Assembly (NCBI GenBank): GCA_900767685.1
Contig: CAAGAB010000335.1
Span: 1-31,240, forward strand
Length of the DNA stretch: 31,240 nt
Direction of reading: 5' to 3'
Origin: an uncultured Coprococcus sp.
Lineage (GTDB): Bacteria > Bacillota_A > Clostridia > Lachnospirales > Lachnospiraceae
Of this stretch, positions 18,501 to 26,578 are shown one piece after another (within the stretch, counting starts at the first letter, position 1; the number at the start of each line of letters is the position of its first letter). The position numbers and the translations under genes were made by a program. Under the pieces are notes generated by a model. That model had not been told where the DNA came from, made no database searches, and worked only from the letters and a program-made list of their open reading frames with translations.

Positions 18501-21500
18501 AGGCATCCCACATTCCAAATCTCCAGCTGAATGAGTACGCATCCGATGGCGAACATGCAACAGTTCCCTCAAATGACGCACCATCCACAGTCGACCACGT
18601 ACATCCGCCACTTATCTCTGTTCCCATGCTGAAGCCCATCTTTACTCCTCCAGCTTTGGCAACATATGAGAAATCAACTGATGTTCCGTAAGTAAATGTC
18701 TTGCTTGTACTCTCCGTCTTTGTAATGCTCTGGGTGATCGAACCTCTTCCTGTTCCAACATTTACAAAGTTATCTCCGCTTCCTGACACATCTCCGATGA
18801 CCTCTCCGCCATCAAAGCCGCCATATGAACCAGAACCCGCCGAGTATGTATAAGGATCTCCCGGTGTGTTTTTCAGGAGATTGCCGTCTATCTCTTCAAG
18901 GCCTCTCTGCCTTGCGATCTCATCGTATTTCTCCACGCTTATCATACTCATTCTAGGTGTATCAGGCACACACACGTAGTATGGTGTCCAGTATCCATCT
19001 ATATGAGTTCCGAAGTCCACGGTTATCATCTTGGTCTTCTCGACAAACCTTCCGTCCACGATCTCTCCGTAGACGATCTTGTCTGTCTTGCTCTTCATGA
19101 GATTGTCAAACGCTGTCTTCTCGCTCACATAGTTCTTGTACTGATTGAAATAATAGGATGCCATGTCGTAATCCTCATCCAGCAGGGCTGACTCGTATCT
19201 GTCGAGGGCTTCCTTTATTCCATTTTCCAGTGCTCTGTACTCTGATTCCTCCGGAATGTCGTACGGCTTGATATATGTCCAATATCTGTATCTCGTATAC
19301 GGTGTCATCGCAAGAACAACATTGTTGTTCTCCGCGTCTCCCGAATACTGTATTGCGGCCTCCCTGGCCTCACCGATCTCCTCCTCATATCCTGCATTCA
19401 CAGTCGCTGAGAGCTCTATATCTATTCCCGCTGCATCTGTGATCCCAAGAACGCTGCAGTCATTTTCATATCCGGTTATGACTCCGGCCGACACGCTTAC
19501 GCCAGCTGAGTCCGAGCTTCCACTCTCATGTGACAATCCGTATGTTGTGCTTCCGTTTGTAGAATAATTCTCATCTACCGTTGCAAGATCTGCAAAATAT
19601 GGTGCTGCCTGAAGGACTGCAACCACATTTGGATCACTGTAATACCTGTCGCTTCCATCGTATCTTACGATCATTCCATCATCATCGTAATCCACCGGGC
19701 AAAGTGATACATAGCCATTCCACATACCTGAGTTGTCCACTATATTTCGCTCGTAAAGTTTGGTATATGAGCCACTGCCATTTCCAACATTCAGTCTGGA
19801 AAGTGCGGACAGATCGTACCAGTAACCATTTCCAGATTGTCTCTTCATACAGATAACAGCGATGACCTGTTCCTGTCCGGCCGAGTTGCCGTTGAAGTTG
19901 CCGGCTACGACCTCTGATATCCACACATTTGTCATCTCTGTGCTTCCGATCCTGATATCTGTGTAACCGTTGTCATCATTCCATGCGTACTGTGATGCCA
20001 GCTTGGTCACACTGCTGGTCTTCGGTGTGATCTCGTATGAACCGCCATTTCCACCGTTGAAATATGTGTTGAGGCTAGGCTGTGATACACCCGCTGAGTC
20101 AAATGTGTAGGTTCTTCCCTCCAGATACAACACGTCGCCGAATGAGGAACCTCTTCCTGCAAATGCCTTGATCGCCACCGGCTCCTGAAGGTAATCGTCA
20201 TAATATGAATGGTCTGCTATATAACCGAGAGGTGCAAGGTTGTAAGGAATACCACCGTACAGGGCCTTATAAGCACCATCCCTGTAACCGAACATCACAA
20301 CATTTATAATCCCTCTTATGGAATAACCATCTGAGCCATCAACCGCATATCCGCCTACCACGATCTCCTTGTAGCCGTCATTGTCCATATCTCCCACAGT
20401 TATTCCGCAGAAGTTCATGGCCTGCATGGTAGATTTATTATATGTCGCACTGTTCTTTATTCCGTACTCATCATTCTTGAATGCAAGTCGTCTCGAATAC
20501 AGCTCCTTGAACTCCCCATCTCCAACGCTGAATATTCCGAAAAATGAACCATCGCTGTGGAGCTGCTTTCTGTCTCCTTTGTTCGGGAATGACGATGCAG
20601 CCAAAAGCTCGGCTTTGCCATCGCCATCCATGTCCTCAGCTTCAAGGTCCATTATGACCGGTGTCGACTTTGAACTATCCGTTCTGCATCCCTTATCTAT
20701 CACATCACTTGCTATCACCTTAACCGAGATGTCCCCTCCGTCGAGTGATGGCTTGTACACCTGAACCACGGATTTGTTGTATCCATATGAACCATCTGTC
20801 ACAACATATTCCCTGGACGGCTTATACACTGCAACCTCATCACAGCCGTCACCATCAAAGTCGCCTGACACAAGAACGGCATATGCACCGATCTCCTTTA
20901 CATTCAGCTTGTCATAACCGAGAGAATACGACTCTCTGTATGAATACTTCTTTCCTGTTCTGGCATTGAGAAAATGCAGCTCTGCAGTGCCGCCATTCCA
21001 GTGTACTCCGATCTCTGCTATGGTATCCTCGTAACCATCTCCATCGAGATCCAGCGCCGCCATTCTTGAGCTCGCATAACAGTCTTCCGATGAGCTGACA
21101 CCGTATGACCAGCTCTCCTTCTGGTTTTTCGCTCCTTCCATGAGCGAGTGGTCACCATAACCTCCGGTACTTCCGACCTTGTTGCCATCGTACCAGCCCA
21201 TGTTCATTCCCGTGCCACTTGCATTATCCTGAAGATCCTTGTTATAGAAGTCATACCAAGTCATACTTCCTGATTCCGCCTTACCGGTAATGACGAGCTC
21301 CGATATCTTATTCAGATTTGCCGTTGCTCCAACACCGCTTGTATACGGATTGCCTGACACTGCATCTGTATCGCTCTTTTTCAGTGCAAATCCAAGTTCC
21401 TTATACATATCGCTCTCATATGTCTGAGCCGGTCTGTCGGGTTCTGCAGCCTCATCCCCCACATTTCCTGTGCTGTCTATGCTTGCCGTTCTCTTCGCAT

Positions 21501-22272
21501 TACACACTGTACACGTATACTTGATTATTCCCTTGGCAGTCTCTGTAGGCTGCTTTGTCACAACTCCCTTGTCCCAGGTATGTCCCATTGCCTCTGTGGC
21601 AGTCTTTCTGGTTCCAGAGCAGGTCTCACACTCTTCAAGGTTGATCCCGCCCACTGTACATGTCGGTCGGCTTATGATCCCAGCCTTCTTCCATGAATGT
21701 GTGTGAACTTTCATCTCAAGATACATATAGATATATTCTCCGCCGGCTCCGCTGTTGAAATCCTGTGTAGCACCATTGTTCAGATTTTTTACACGTCCGG
21801 ATTGCGGAACTGATGGTCCGATCTGGCATCCACTTACTGCTGATTTTTCGCTATTCTCATCAGTTGTGTATACCAGATATATATAATCTCCCTTGCTGTT
21901 CTGATTCAGATCACCATTACCGCTGATCACTGTAGCCCCGGTATACCCCGTAGGCACAGTCGATGAATTTATGGAAGCGACTGATTTGATCGCCTTCATA
22001 TAATCTGTCGTGGTCTTGTAACCAATATAGATATACTTACCGCCTGCCCCATTATTCATATCATAATTACAGACCGTAAATCCTTTCCTCGTGAGCTGGC
22101 TTTTTGCCTCTCCCTCGCTGCCAGCTCCAGATACCGCGATCTCGCTCCAATATACATCCACCGCCGCATTTACCTGTGGTATATGCAGCATCGTCACGAC
22201 CGCAGACGCGGTCATGATCAGGACACACATGAGCATTGCATAGACCGCCCTTAATAAACGCCCTTTTCTCAT
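15544..22272 (-). CDS. Giant secreted multidomain protein B (beta-prism-like repeats, FG-GAP/VCBS, pore-like core, FN3, Ig-like, Big_2)
   Basis: The product is 2242 residues. The ATG at 22272 follows AAAGGAG at 7-nt spacing and opens a signal peptide (cleavage likely after NAA, residue 37). Three MABP-like motifs come next: DMNNGAGGKYIYIGY (about 69-83), DLNQNSKGDYIYLVY and DFNSGAGGEYIYMYL. A Cys-rich stretch (190-265) has two CxxC pairs. Five or six FG-GAP/VCBS motifs (DLDGDGYED, DFDGDGCDE, DMDGDGKAE, DMDNDGYKE) lie between 405 and 870. The core shared with giant A spans about 875-1280 (VVAVLQAAPYFAD, LLKNTPGDP), with a B-specific charged helical insert (about 1006-1061). FN3 (1277-1371), Ig-like (1381-1484) and Big-like domains, a linker with DETNGETNNET, two tandem FN3 domains (1973-2148) and a terminal Big_2-like domain follow. 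It has no sortase or SLH anchor. Function is unknown; adhesion or membrane damage are possible. Confidence 0.9.
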   Translation of the reverse strand: MRKGRLLRAVYAMLMCVLIMTASAVVTMLHIPQVNAAVDVYWSEIAVSGAGSEGEAKSQLTRKGFTVCNYDMNNGAGGKYIYIGYKTTTDYMKAIKSVASINSSTVPTGYTGATVISGNGDLNQNSKGDYIYLVYTTDENSEKSAVSGCQIGPSVPQSGRVKNLNNGATQDFNSGAGGEYIYMYLEMKVHTHSWKKAGIISRPTCTVGGINLEECETCSGTRKTATEAMGHTWDKGVVTKQPTETAKGIIKYTCTVCNAKRTASIDSTGNVGDEAAEPDRPAQTYESDMYKELGFALKKSDTDAVSGNPYTSGVGATANLNKISELVITGKAESGSMTWYDFYNKDLQDNASGTGMNMGWYDGNKVGSTGGYGDHSLMEGAKNQKESWSYGVSSSEDCYASSRMAALDLDGDGYEDTIAEIGVHWNGGTAELHFLNARTGKKYSYRESYSLGYDKLNVKEIGAYAVLVSGDFDGDGCDEVAVYKPSREYVVTDGSYGYNKSVVQVYKPSLDGGDISVKVIASDVIDKGCRTDSSKSTPVIMDLEAEDMDGDGKAELLAASSFPNKGDRKQLHSDGSFFGIFSVGDGEFKELYSRRLAFKNDEYGIKNSATYNKSTMQAMNFCGITVGDMDNDGYKEIVVGGYAVDGSDGYSIRGIINVVMFGYRDGAYKALYGGIPYNLAPLGYIADHSYYDDYLQEPVAIKAFAGRGSSFGDVLYLEGRTYTFDSAGVSQPSLNTYFNGGNGGSYEITPKTSSVTKLASQYAWNDDNGYTDIRIGSTEMTNVWISEVVAGNFNGNSAGQEQVIAVICMKRQSGNGYWYDLSALSRLNVGNGSGSYTKLYERNIVDNSGMWNGYVSLCPVDYDDDGMIVRYDGSDRYYSDPNVVAVLQAAPYFADLATVDENYSTNGSTTYGLSHESGSSDSAGVSVSAGVITGYENDCSVLGITDAAGIDIELSATVNAGYEEEIGEAREAAIQYSGDAENNNVVLAMTPYTRYRYWTYIKPYDIPEESEYRALENGIKEALDRYESALLDEDYDMASYYFNQYKNYVSEKTAFDNLMKSKTDKIVYGEIVDGRFVEKTKMITVDFGTHIDGYWTPYYVCVPDTPRMSMISVEKYDEIARQRGLEEIDGNLLKNTPGDPYTYSAGSGSYGGFDGGEVIGDVSGSGDNFVNVGTGRGSITQSITKTESTSKTFTYGTSVDFSYVAKAGGVKMGFSMGTEISGGCTWSTVDGASFEGTVACSPSDAYSFSWRFGMWDASLNGKPCKMLGYLVKDTQSPPALPKNFQVVQTTSDSITLGWDTPTRMDGVRGYVIDIVEDSGERINLEPRLGSLQTRYTVHDLAPATVYRFEIRSIGAGEESSKNIACVYSEALVGKTKYESGDNAPKITSQPADANVFAGDLAEFGIAVEAMANSKKEVRYQWQYLDDEEDIWCDVELDSAVTDTLAVPAVKEDMNGRQYRCVVSQESQGITRSIISDVAKLVIMDKLPTITTLAKISDESGELDGSIDLAASVSSSAQVPAGTVTFVLTNTSTGQNESITEKLVSGTSKTTWTPSAAGVYRINAEYTSQSTKLADSRSAGQRYIVKNRAQEDIYSIVVPDKVTFGDKVELKAEKTSVNEEGAIVSEDVEASWKILQDDADDITNDETNGETNNETSINEGVWTVSQIPGKVTVEAIMLRDGKEIRITQNVVIDKADVQVKAKDTQIYCEDYEGNMSDLSDLVIEGAAFDDAQSIQKFYTLYVKTNEIIYDDFLVPAVGSYTLYVKAVDAETDDEKILYEELQSKYNFIVGNAKLTFARSANDEIISIKKTDDVKASHIRLAEIVKLLPAKVAVNTKYHTYTEVPVVWDIADMEANYSYENEEAAEFKLKGAIDISECEKLETGDATYTYVTVRIAAHEHTYDIVTYTWNKELTKCTATASCTDFEHHKLTETVKASYKTVKAPMAGRSGSGQFTAKFKNSLFSTQTKAVTEKFVAAPAVCTVKKNSTTQYTVSWSKVDGVSGYQLYYKKDSGKYMLYGTVTTRNRTVVVKNLKATGKYSFKVRAVSANKLTYSAFTQGKLWVVSAPSKLVVRKASKTSVKVFWTKAAGSYGYELYYRAGKGAFKKYGTVSSQKLSCTVSKLKPNVTYSFKVRTVGENRATYSACTKTYAVNMKKALSIDEVKLKKASISLTKGKTARAAISVPVGKTAGQIRSKTYRTSNSKICTVSKTGTVKAVKKGSAYVYVKVTLKNGDAKTFKMKVTVK
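18430..19650 (-). other. Core module of giant B shared with giant A (pore-forming-like strand pairs)
   Basis: This runs from YYSDPNVVAVLQAAPYFADL to YLVKDTQSPPALPKN. Two Ser/Thr-rich alternating segments (for example SDSAGVSVSAGVITGY, and TKTESTSKTFTYGTSVDFSY followed by KAGGVKMGF) occupy the same positions as in giant A. LLKNTPGDP lies between them. B has an extra charged helix pair and a FGTH tetrapeptide between the segments that A lacks. Confidence 0.5.
21700..22095 (-). repeat. Triple MABP-like (beta-prism) repeat at the N-terminus of giant B
   Basis: Three units of about 50 residues each end in a phrase of the form D-(M/L/F)-N-x2-(A/S)-(G/K)-G-(K/D/E)-Y-I-Y-(I/L/M)-x-(Y/L). This matches the N-x-G-A-G-G-x-x-I-Y-L-C-Y signature of the MABP beta-prism fold. 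The threefold repetition is what a beta-prism needs. In other proteins such domains bind membranes. Confidence 0.65.
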
Positions 22273-22327
22273 TAAAATTCTCCTTTCCCTTTTTCGCTTT
22301 ATACAGCATATTTTTATGTTATATAAA

Positions 22328-22356
22328 AGTATAAATTGTGTGCTTTCCCCAGTCCA
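22328..22356 (-). promoter_or_regulatory. Probable sigma-A promoter of giant B
   Basis: Minus strand: -35 TGGACT (22356-22351), 17-bp spacer, -10 TATACT (22333-22328). Predicted start near 22321, giving a leader of about 50 nt. Confidence 0.6.
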
Positions 22357-22373
22357 GCCCACTTAAGTTAGCT
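22356..22373 (-). promoter_or_regulatory. Imperfect 18-bp palindrome abutting the giant B -35 element
   Basis: AGC-TA-ACTTAAGT-GG-GCT has matching outer triplets and a perfect ACTTAAGT centre. Its place next to the -35 fits an activator or repressor site, perhaps for one of the two LuxR-type regulators. The evidence is positional only. Confidence 0.25.
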
Positions 22374-22422
22374 GAAAACCACATTTTTCGCAAACCAAAA
22401 TCCAAACCTTATATCAAACCAT

Positions 22423-22465
22423 AAAAAAATACCGGGCAGATCACATACAACGATCTGTCCGGTAT
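22423..22465 (-). terminator. Intrinsic terminator of the ABC/LuxR operon
   Basis: Minus strand: ATACCGG-A-CAGATC and GATCTG-C-CCGGTAT pair with one mismatch over a 9-nt loop, followed by seven T. It starts 13 bp after the regulator's stop. Confidence 0.94.
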
Positions 22466-22477
22466 TCATAATATATT

Positions 22478-23980
22478 TTATAATATGCCAAGCTCTCTGG
22501 CCCTGTTCACCACCTGCTGCCTGTTCCTCACCCCAAGCTTTTTGTATATCATGGCACTGTGGAACTTGACAGTACCAATATTTCTACCAAGCATATCAGC
22601 GATCTCATCATTTGTCCTGCCTGTGGCTATGAGCGTCAAAACAGATTTCTCACTTGCTGTCAGCTCATCAAAATACTCATGCGGCGCCTTGAGATAATCC
22701 GGGAACAGATGTCCTACCTTCTCTGCGATCTCCACAACTCTGTCGGTAAATTCATCATGTCCCTTCTCAGCCTGATACTCCCGCATCATAGATACCATAC
22801 AGTTGCCCTCATCTCCCAGTATCCTGTACAGCTTTCTGTGTCTTGCGATCTTCACCGCAGTGTCGAATTCCTCTATAAACTGTTCTTTTCTGCCCTCGCG
22901 GTAACATATCAACGCAGACAGCATATAGCACTCACAAGAATCCATATACCTGCGTCCGTCCTGTAATATGTGCAGCAGCCTCTTGACCAGAACCACCGCC
23001 AACATGCTCTTGCCGGTCACTATGTAACACCTTATCTTGGTGAGATATGCATAAATGTTCATCATGTATATCTCTTCATTCTCATCCGGAGCCTCATCCT
23101 CAAGCCACTTCTCCACCCGTTCCATGCGGCCATCATACATGGATGCCCTGCACGACAAAGCATTAAGGCTCGATATAGGTTCCTCTCCGCCCATCTTCTC
23201 TATCTTCGCCCTGATCTTTGACACAAGTGGCTCCGCCGCATCGCTCTGCCCGTTCATGAGAAGTATCTTCATCTGAAGAGCCATTGCCACAAACAGACAT
23301 CTGGCATCGTCCTCCGCCTCGAGCAGCGGTATGGTTCCGGCGACAAGGAGAAGTGCATCAAAGCACCTGTCATTCTGATAATACCACTCTGCGAGAGCTG
23401 TCTCATAGACGCCCTTGCCACTGGTTCCATACAGGCTTTTTATCGACGCCGTTATACGGTGCCTGTTCTTCTCGATCAGCGGTCCGTATATACAGAAATC
23501 CCGGAATCCATTTATTATGCTTGGGCTGCATGCAGATATAGTCAGACTCTGTATCGGAGGAAGCTTCATTGCCTCAATGGTCCGGACTGTCCGGACGAAC
23601 TGTGCTCCGCTTATATACGGCATGACCAGCTCTGTGGATAACAATATAAACCTGCGCCTCATTCCATCATCTGCAGACTCCCCCTCCGGCTGCACCGTCA
23701 GCATATCCGTATATCGTTTTGCCTCAGCCACATCTCCCGCCAGTGACTCTATAAGAGCCCTGACACTTATAAGCGGGTATCTACCCTCATAATCCTTTTC
23801 ATCTAATTTATAGAAAAATGACCTGCAGGCCCAGACCGCCGGCATGGACAGTGGCTTTCCAAACTCAGCATCCATAACCTCCAGCAGATTACCGTTCTGC
23901 TCCGCTGCAGTCAGTCTGTCAAACATTGCCTCAGCACGGACAGGTACAGCTACAGCCTCTATATTAACCCCTTTTTTCAT
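22478..23980 (-). CDS. LuxR-family regulator with TPR-like region, lacking the MalT NTPase
   Basis: The product is 500 residues and starts at an ATG 5 nt after AAAGGGA. The first 430 residues are helical and TPR-like, and the last 60 form a LuxR/GerE helix-turn-helix (TGRTNDEIADMLGRNIGTVK). It aligns by eye with the C-terminal two thirds of the regulator at 2303-4744. Shared landmarks include NGxxDFC, LSCRASMYDGR versus FETRCSLYRGD, APDENxE, and YLTKIRCYIVTGKS versus YLTKVRVYLQSGRN. No Walker motifs are present. It is therefore an NTPase-less paralogue, perhaps controlled by protein contact or ligand rather than ATP. It starts 32 bp after the ABC permease stop, ends the operon, and sits just upstream of giant B, its most likely target. 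Confidence 0.85.
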   Translation of the reverse strand: MKKGVNIEAVAVPVRAEAMFDRLTAAEQNGNLLEVMDAEFGKPLSMPAVWACRSFFYKLDEKDYEGRYPLISVRALIESLAGDVAEAKRYTDMLTVQPEGESADDGMRRRFILLSTELVMPYISGAQFVRTVRTIEAMKLPPIQSLTISACSPSIINGFRDFCIYGPLIEKNRHRITASIKSLYGTSGKGVYETALAEWYYQNDRCFDALLLVAGTIPLLEAEDDARCLFVAMALQMKILLMNGQSDAAEPLVSKIRAKIEKMGGEEPISSLNALSCRASMYDGRMERVEKWLEDEAPDENEEIYMMNIYAYLTKIRCYIVTGKSMLAVVLVKRLLHILQDGRRYMDSCECYMLSALICYREGRKEQFIEEFDTAVKIARHRKLYRILGDEGNCMVSMMREYQAEKGHDEFTDRVVEIAEKVGHLFPDYLKAPHEYFDELTASEKSVLTLIATGRTNDEIADMLGRNIGTVKFHSAMIYKKLGVRNRQQVVNRARELGIL

Positions 23981-24012
23981 TTCTATCCCTTTCCACTCTC
24001 TGCGATTCTATC

Positions 24013-26571
24013 CTACTCCACCGACTTAAGCGATTCCGCCATATTTATCTTATCAAGCTTGACTGACATAACTCTGTTAACAAGAAAATTGAACACAAAT
24101 GTCAGAACGATACTGTACACATAGCTCATCGGCGCTATATATGTATCAAATGCGACCATATCCACCTTGATCTGTCCTATGACAAATGCATGCAAAAACA
24201 CTCCAAGCACAAGTCCCACAGCGATTCCAAATGTCGTCAGGACTCTGTTCTCCCTGAATACATAAGCTGAAGTCTCGTTTTTGAAAAATCCCAGAACCTT
24301 TATGGTTGCTATCTCCCTGATTCTCTCTGTGATATTGATATTTGTCAGGTTGTAGAGGACGATAAATGCAAGCGCACCAGCCGAGAGTATGACTACAATT
24401 ACTATATAATTCAGACTCTCCATCATCTTGGATATCCTGTTCTTCATATCCTTGTTGATAGTCACTGACGCTGTTGCTGCATCACCCATAAGATCAGCAG
24501 ATATCTCGTGCGAATCTGCGCCTTCCTCAAGATTGAAGTACACCGATTTGTACTGAGGTGTCTCCCCCATCTGATTCTCATATGTTTCAGGTGATATATA
24601 CACATAGTTGTATACATGATTCCTGAATATGCCTGATACGGAGACTCTTATCTCTTTCATCTCGCTGTCTCTGACCATTATTATATCGCCCGTTTTGATG
24701 TCGTACTGTTCTGCCAGAGCAGTATTGATCACAGCTTCCCCTTTACCCGGATATTCTATCTCCGCACCATCTTTATCAGCAAACTTCATATACCTGTCAA
24801 CGTGCTCAGGTTCTTCCATGATGACCATGTTCACGGACTTTACGCCACCATCATGAACCAGATCCCAGGTAGATTCACTGACGAGATCATAGCAGGAGGT
24901 ATCCTCCTCCAGCCGGTCTTTCAGACTACTGAAGCACTCATCTTCTCTATCACCCGCAATCGATGTATTCAGCGTTATCACTCCATCTCCGACCTGTATC
25001 TCCCCATATTGATTATCCGCAAATCCGCTTATGGAATCATTTATTCCAAAGCCTGTGAGCAGCAACGCAGTACAGCCGCTTATTCCTATTATCATCATAA
25101 AAAATCGCTTTTTATATCTGAATACATTTCTGACACTTACCTTTCTCAGAAATTTCAGTCTCTTCCATATAAATGGGATATGCTCAAGGAACACCCTCTT
25201 GCCCGGCTTCGGAGCCTTAGGCCTCATAAGACTTGCAGCAGTCTCAGAAAGCTCGTATCTACAGGAAAACCAAGTTGTACCTACAGTGCACAAAAGGGAT
25301 GCTGCCAGCACGCCAATAACCAGCGTCCAGTCTGTGGTTCTCTCAAGTGGCACATGTATATACATCATATGATATGCATACCAGATAACCTCCGGAAATA
25401 CATATGTACCTATAAGATATCCACCTGCACATCCTACTACAGCTGCAGTTCCCGAATAGATCATATATTTTCCCATGATAGCCGCCTTGCCATAGCCGAG
25501 AGCCTTCAGCATGCCTATCATAGAGCGCTGTTCCTCAACCATTCTGTTCATGGTAGTCATACACACGAGCACGGCAACCAATATGAAGAATACCGGAAAT
25601 ACCTTTGCAACTCCATTTACTATATCTGAATCGCTCTCAAAGCAGACATATCCGATATTCGTCTCCCTGCCTAGTATGTAATAGTTCACACCATCTGCAT
25701 CATCCAGCGTTTTGTCCTTCACCATATCCTCCGTCATACCCTGAGCCATGAGGATATCCTTATACCTGTCTAACACACTGGTCTTACATATTGACTCCCA
25801 TTCGTCCTTCCTGTCGTCTATATAGTCTTCATACTCATCGGCATACATATCAAACTTTCTGTCAAATTTCACATATACATCGGTGTAGCATTCGCTGTCA
25901 AATGCTTCAGGGCTGACATATACAAAGCCCGCGATCTTACCGTTTCCAAGGGTTGTGGTGCCTCTCTCAAAATTAATATAAAGAGGGGAGTTGACAGTTC
26001 CGACAACGGTGAACTTCTTCACCTTCAGTATATCCTGTGTACTGCTGCCCTCGCTTTCGTTTCCCGGGTCAGCAATGTCACTGTCTGTTTTCCCGTCAGA
26101 CTTGCCTTCTGCAGTATCGTCATCTGCCACCTCTATGACATCGCCTGTCTTTATACTGTCCATCTTGGCATCTACAACACATTCATCTTCCTTTTCCGGC
26201 ATGCGTCCGTCCACAAGGCTCAGTTTGTTGATGTTTTCCGGAACTGACATAGTCTTCAGCACCCTGTCATTTTCGCCCTGGTTCTTGTATAGGACATCCA
26301 GGCTATAACCGCCCTCAGCGTACAGCACATCCTTCTCGCCGGCAAATGAATCCACGTCATCATCCGTGTATCCCAGAGTTGACAGAAGATGCAGATCATA
26401 GAAATTTCCCTTGTCAAGGAAATTCGATATGGTATTCATCATATCTGGCTTCGTCATCTTAAGACCCGAGAAGAATCCCACGCCCAGGGCTATGATCGCC
26501 ATGATGGCTGCAAATCTTCCAAATGTATTTTTTATCTCACGAAATGTCGTGCGTCTCATCATTGATTTCAT
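24013..26571 (-). CDS. ABC transporter permease with two FtsX domains
   Basis: The product is 852 residues. I chose the ATG at 26571 because it lies 7 bp after the ATPase stop and begins the typical MKSMMRRTTFREIKNTFGRF entry to the first membrane segment (20-37). A large extracytoplasmic domain follows. The first FtsX domain (about 320-440) contains MVEEQRSMIGMLKALGYGK. A fifth segment (497-517) precedes the second extracytoplasmic domain. The second FtsX domain (about 720-832) contains ITERIREIATIKVLGFF. This is the layout of MacB/LolE-like or peptide-resistance permeases, which work by mechanotransmission rather than classical import. An acidic Asp/Ser/Gly linker in the first external domain (about 165-195) looks like an insertion. 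Substrate is unknown. It works with the ATPase encoded directly upstream. Confidence 0.93.
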   Translation of the reverse strand: MKSMMRRTTFREIKNTFGRFAAIMAIIALGVGFFSGLKMTKPDMMNTISNFLDKGNFYDLHLLSTLGYTDDDVDSFAGEKDVLYAEGGYSLDVLYKNQGENDRVLKTMSVPENINKLSLVDGRMPEKEDECVVDAKMDSIKTGDVIEVADDDTAEGKSDGKTDSDIADPGNESEGSSTQDILKVKKFTVVGTVNSPLYINFERGTTTLGNGKIAGFVYVSPEAFDSECYTDVYVKFDRKFDMYADEYEDYIDDRKDEWESICKTSVLDRYKDILMAQGMTEDMVKDKTLDDADGVNYYILGRETNIGYVCFESDSDIVNGVAKVFPVFFILVAVLVCMTTMNRMVEEQRSMIGMLKALGYGKAAIMGKYMIYSGTAAVVGCAGGYLIGTYVFPEVIWYAYHMMYIHVPLERTTDWTLVIGVLAASLLCTVGTTWFSCRYELSETAASLMRPKAPKPGKRVFLEHIPFIWKRLKFLRKVSVRNVFRYKKRFFMMIIGISGCTALLLTGFGINDSISGFADNQYGEIQVGDGVITLNTSIAGDREDECFSSLKDRLEEDTSCYDLVSESTWDLVHDGGVKSVNMVIMEEPEHVDRYMKFADKDGAEIEYPGKGEAVINTALAEQYDIKTGDIIMVRDSEMKEIRVSVSGIFRNHVYNYVYISPETYENQMGETPQYKSVYFNLEEGADSHEISADLMGDAATASVTINKDMKNRISKMMESLNYIVIVVILSAGALAFIVLYNLTNINITERIREIATIKVLGFFKNETSAYVFRENRVLTTFGIAVGLVLGVFLHAFVIGQIKVDMVAFDTYIAPMSYVYSIVLTFVFNFLVNRVMSVKLDKINMAESLKSVE

Positions 26572-26578
26572 AGGCCAC

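Noticed and set aside
19060..19110. FGTH tetrapeptide in giant B resembling the MACPF signature (aromatic-G-T/S-H-aromatic)
   Set aside because: The following Gly-Gly of the signature is absent, and the equivalent region of giant A lacks FGTH, so it is not evidence for a MACPF domain by itself.
22273..22362. N-terminal extension of giant B (30 extra codons)
   Set aside because: It would overlap the promoter elements, and the internal ATG at 22272 has AAAGGAG and begins the signal peptide.
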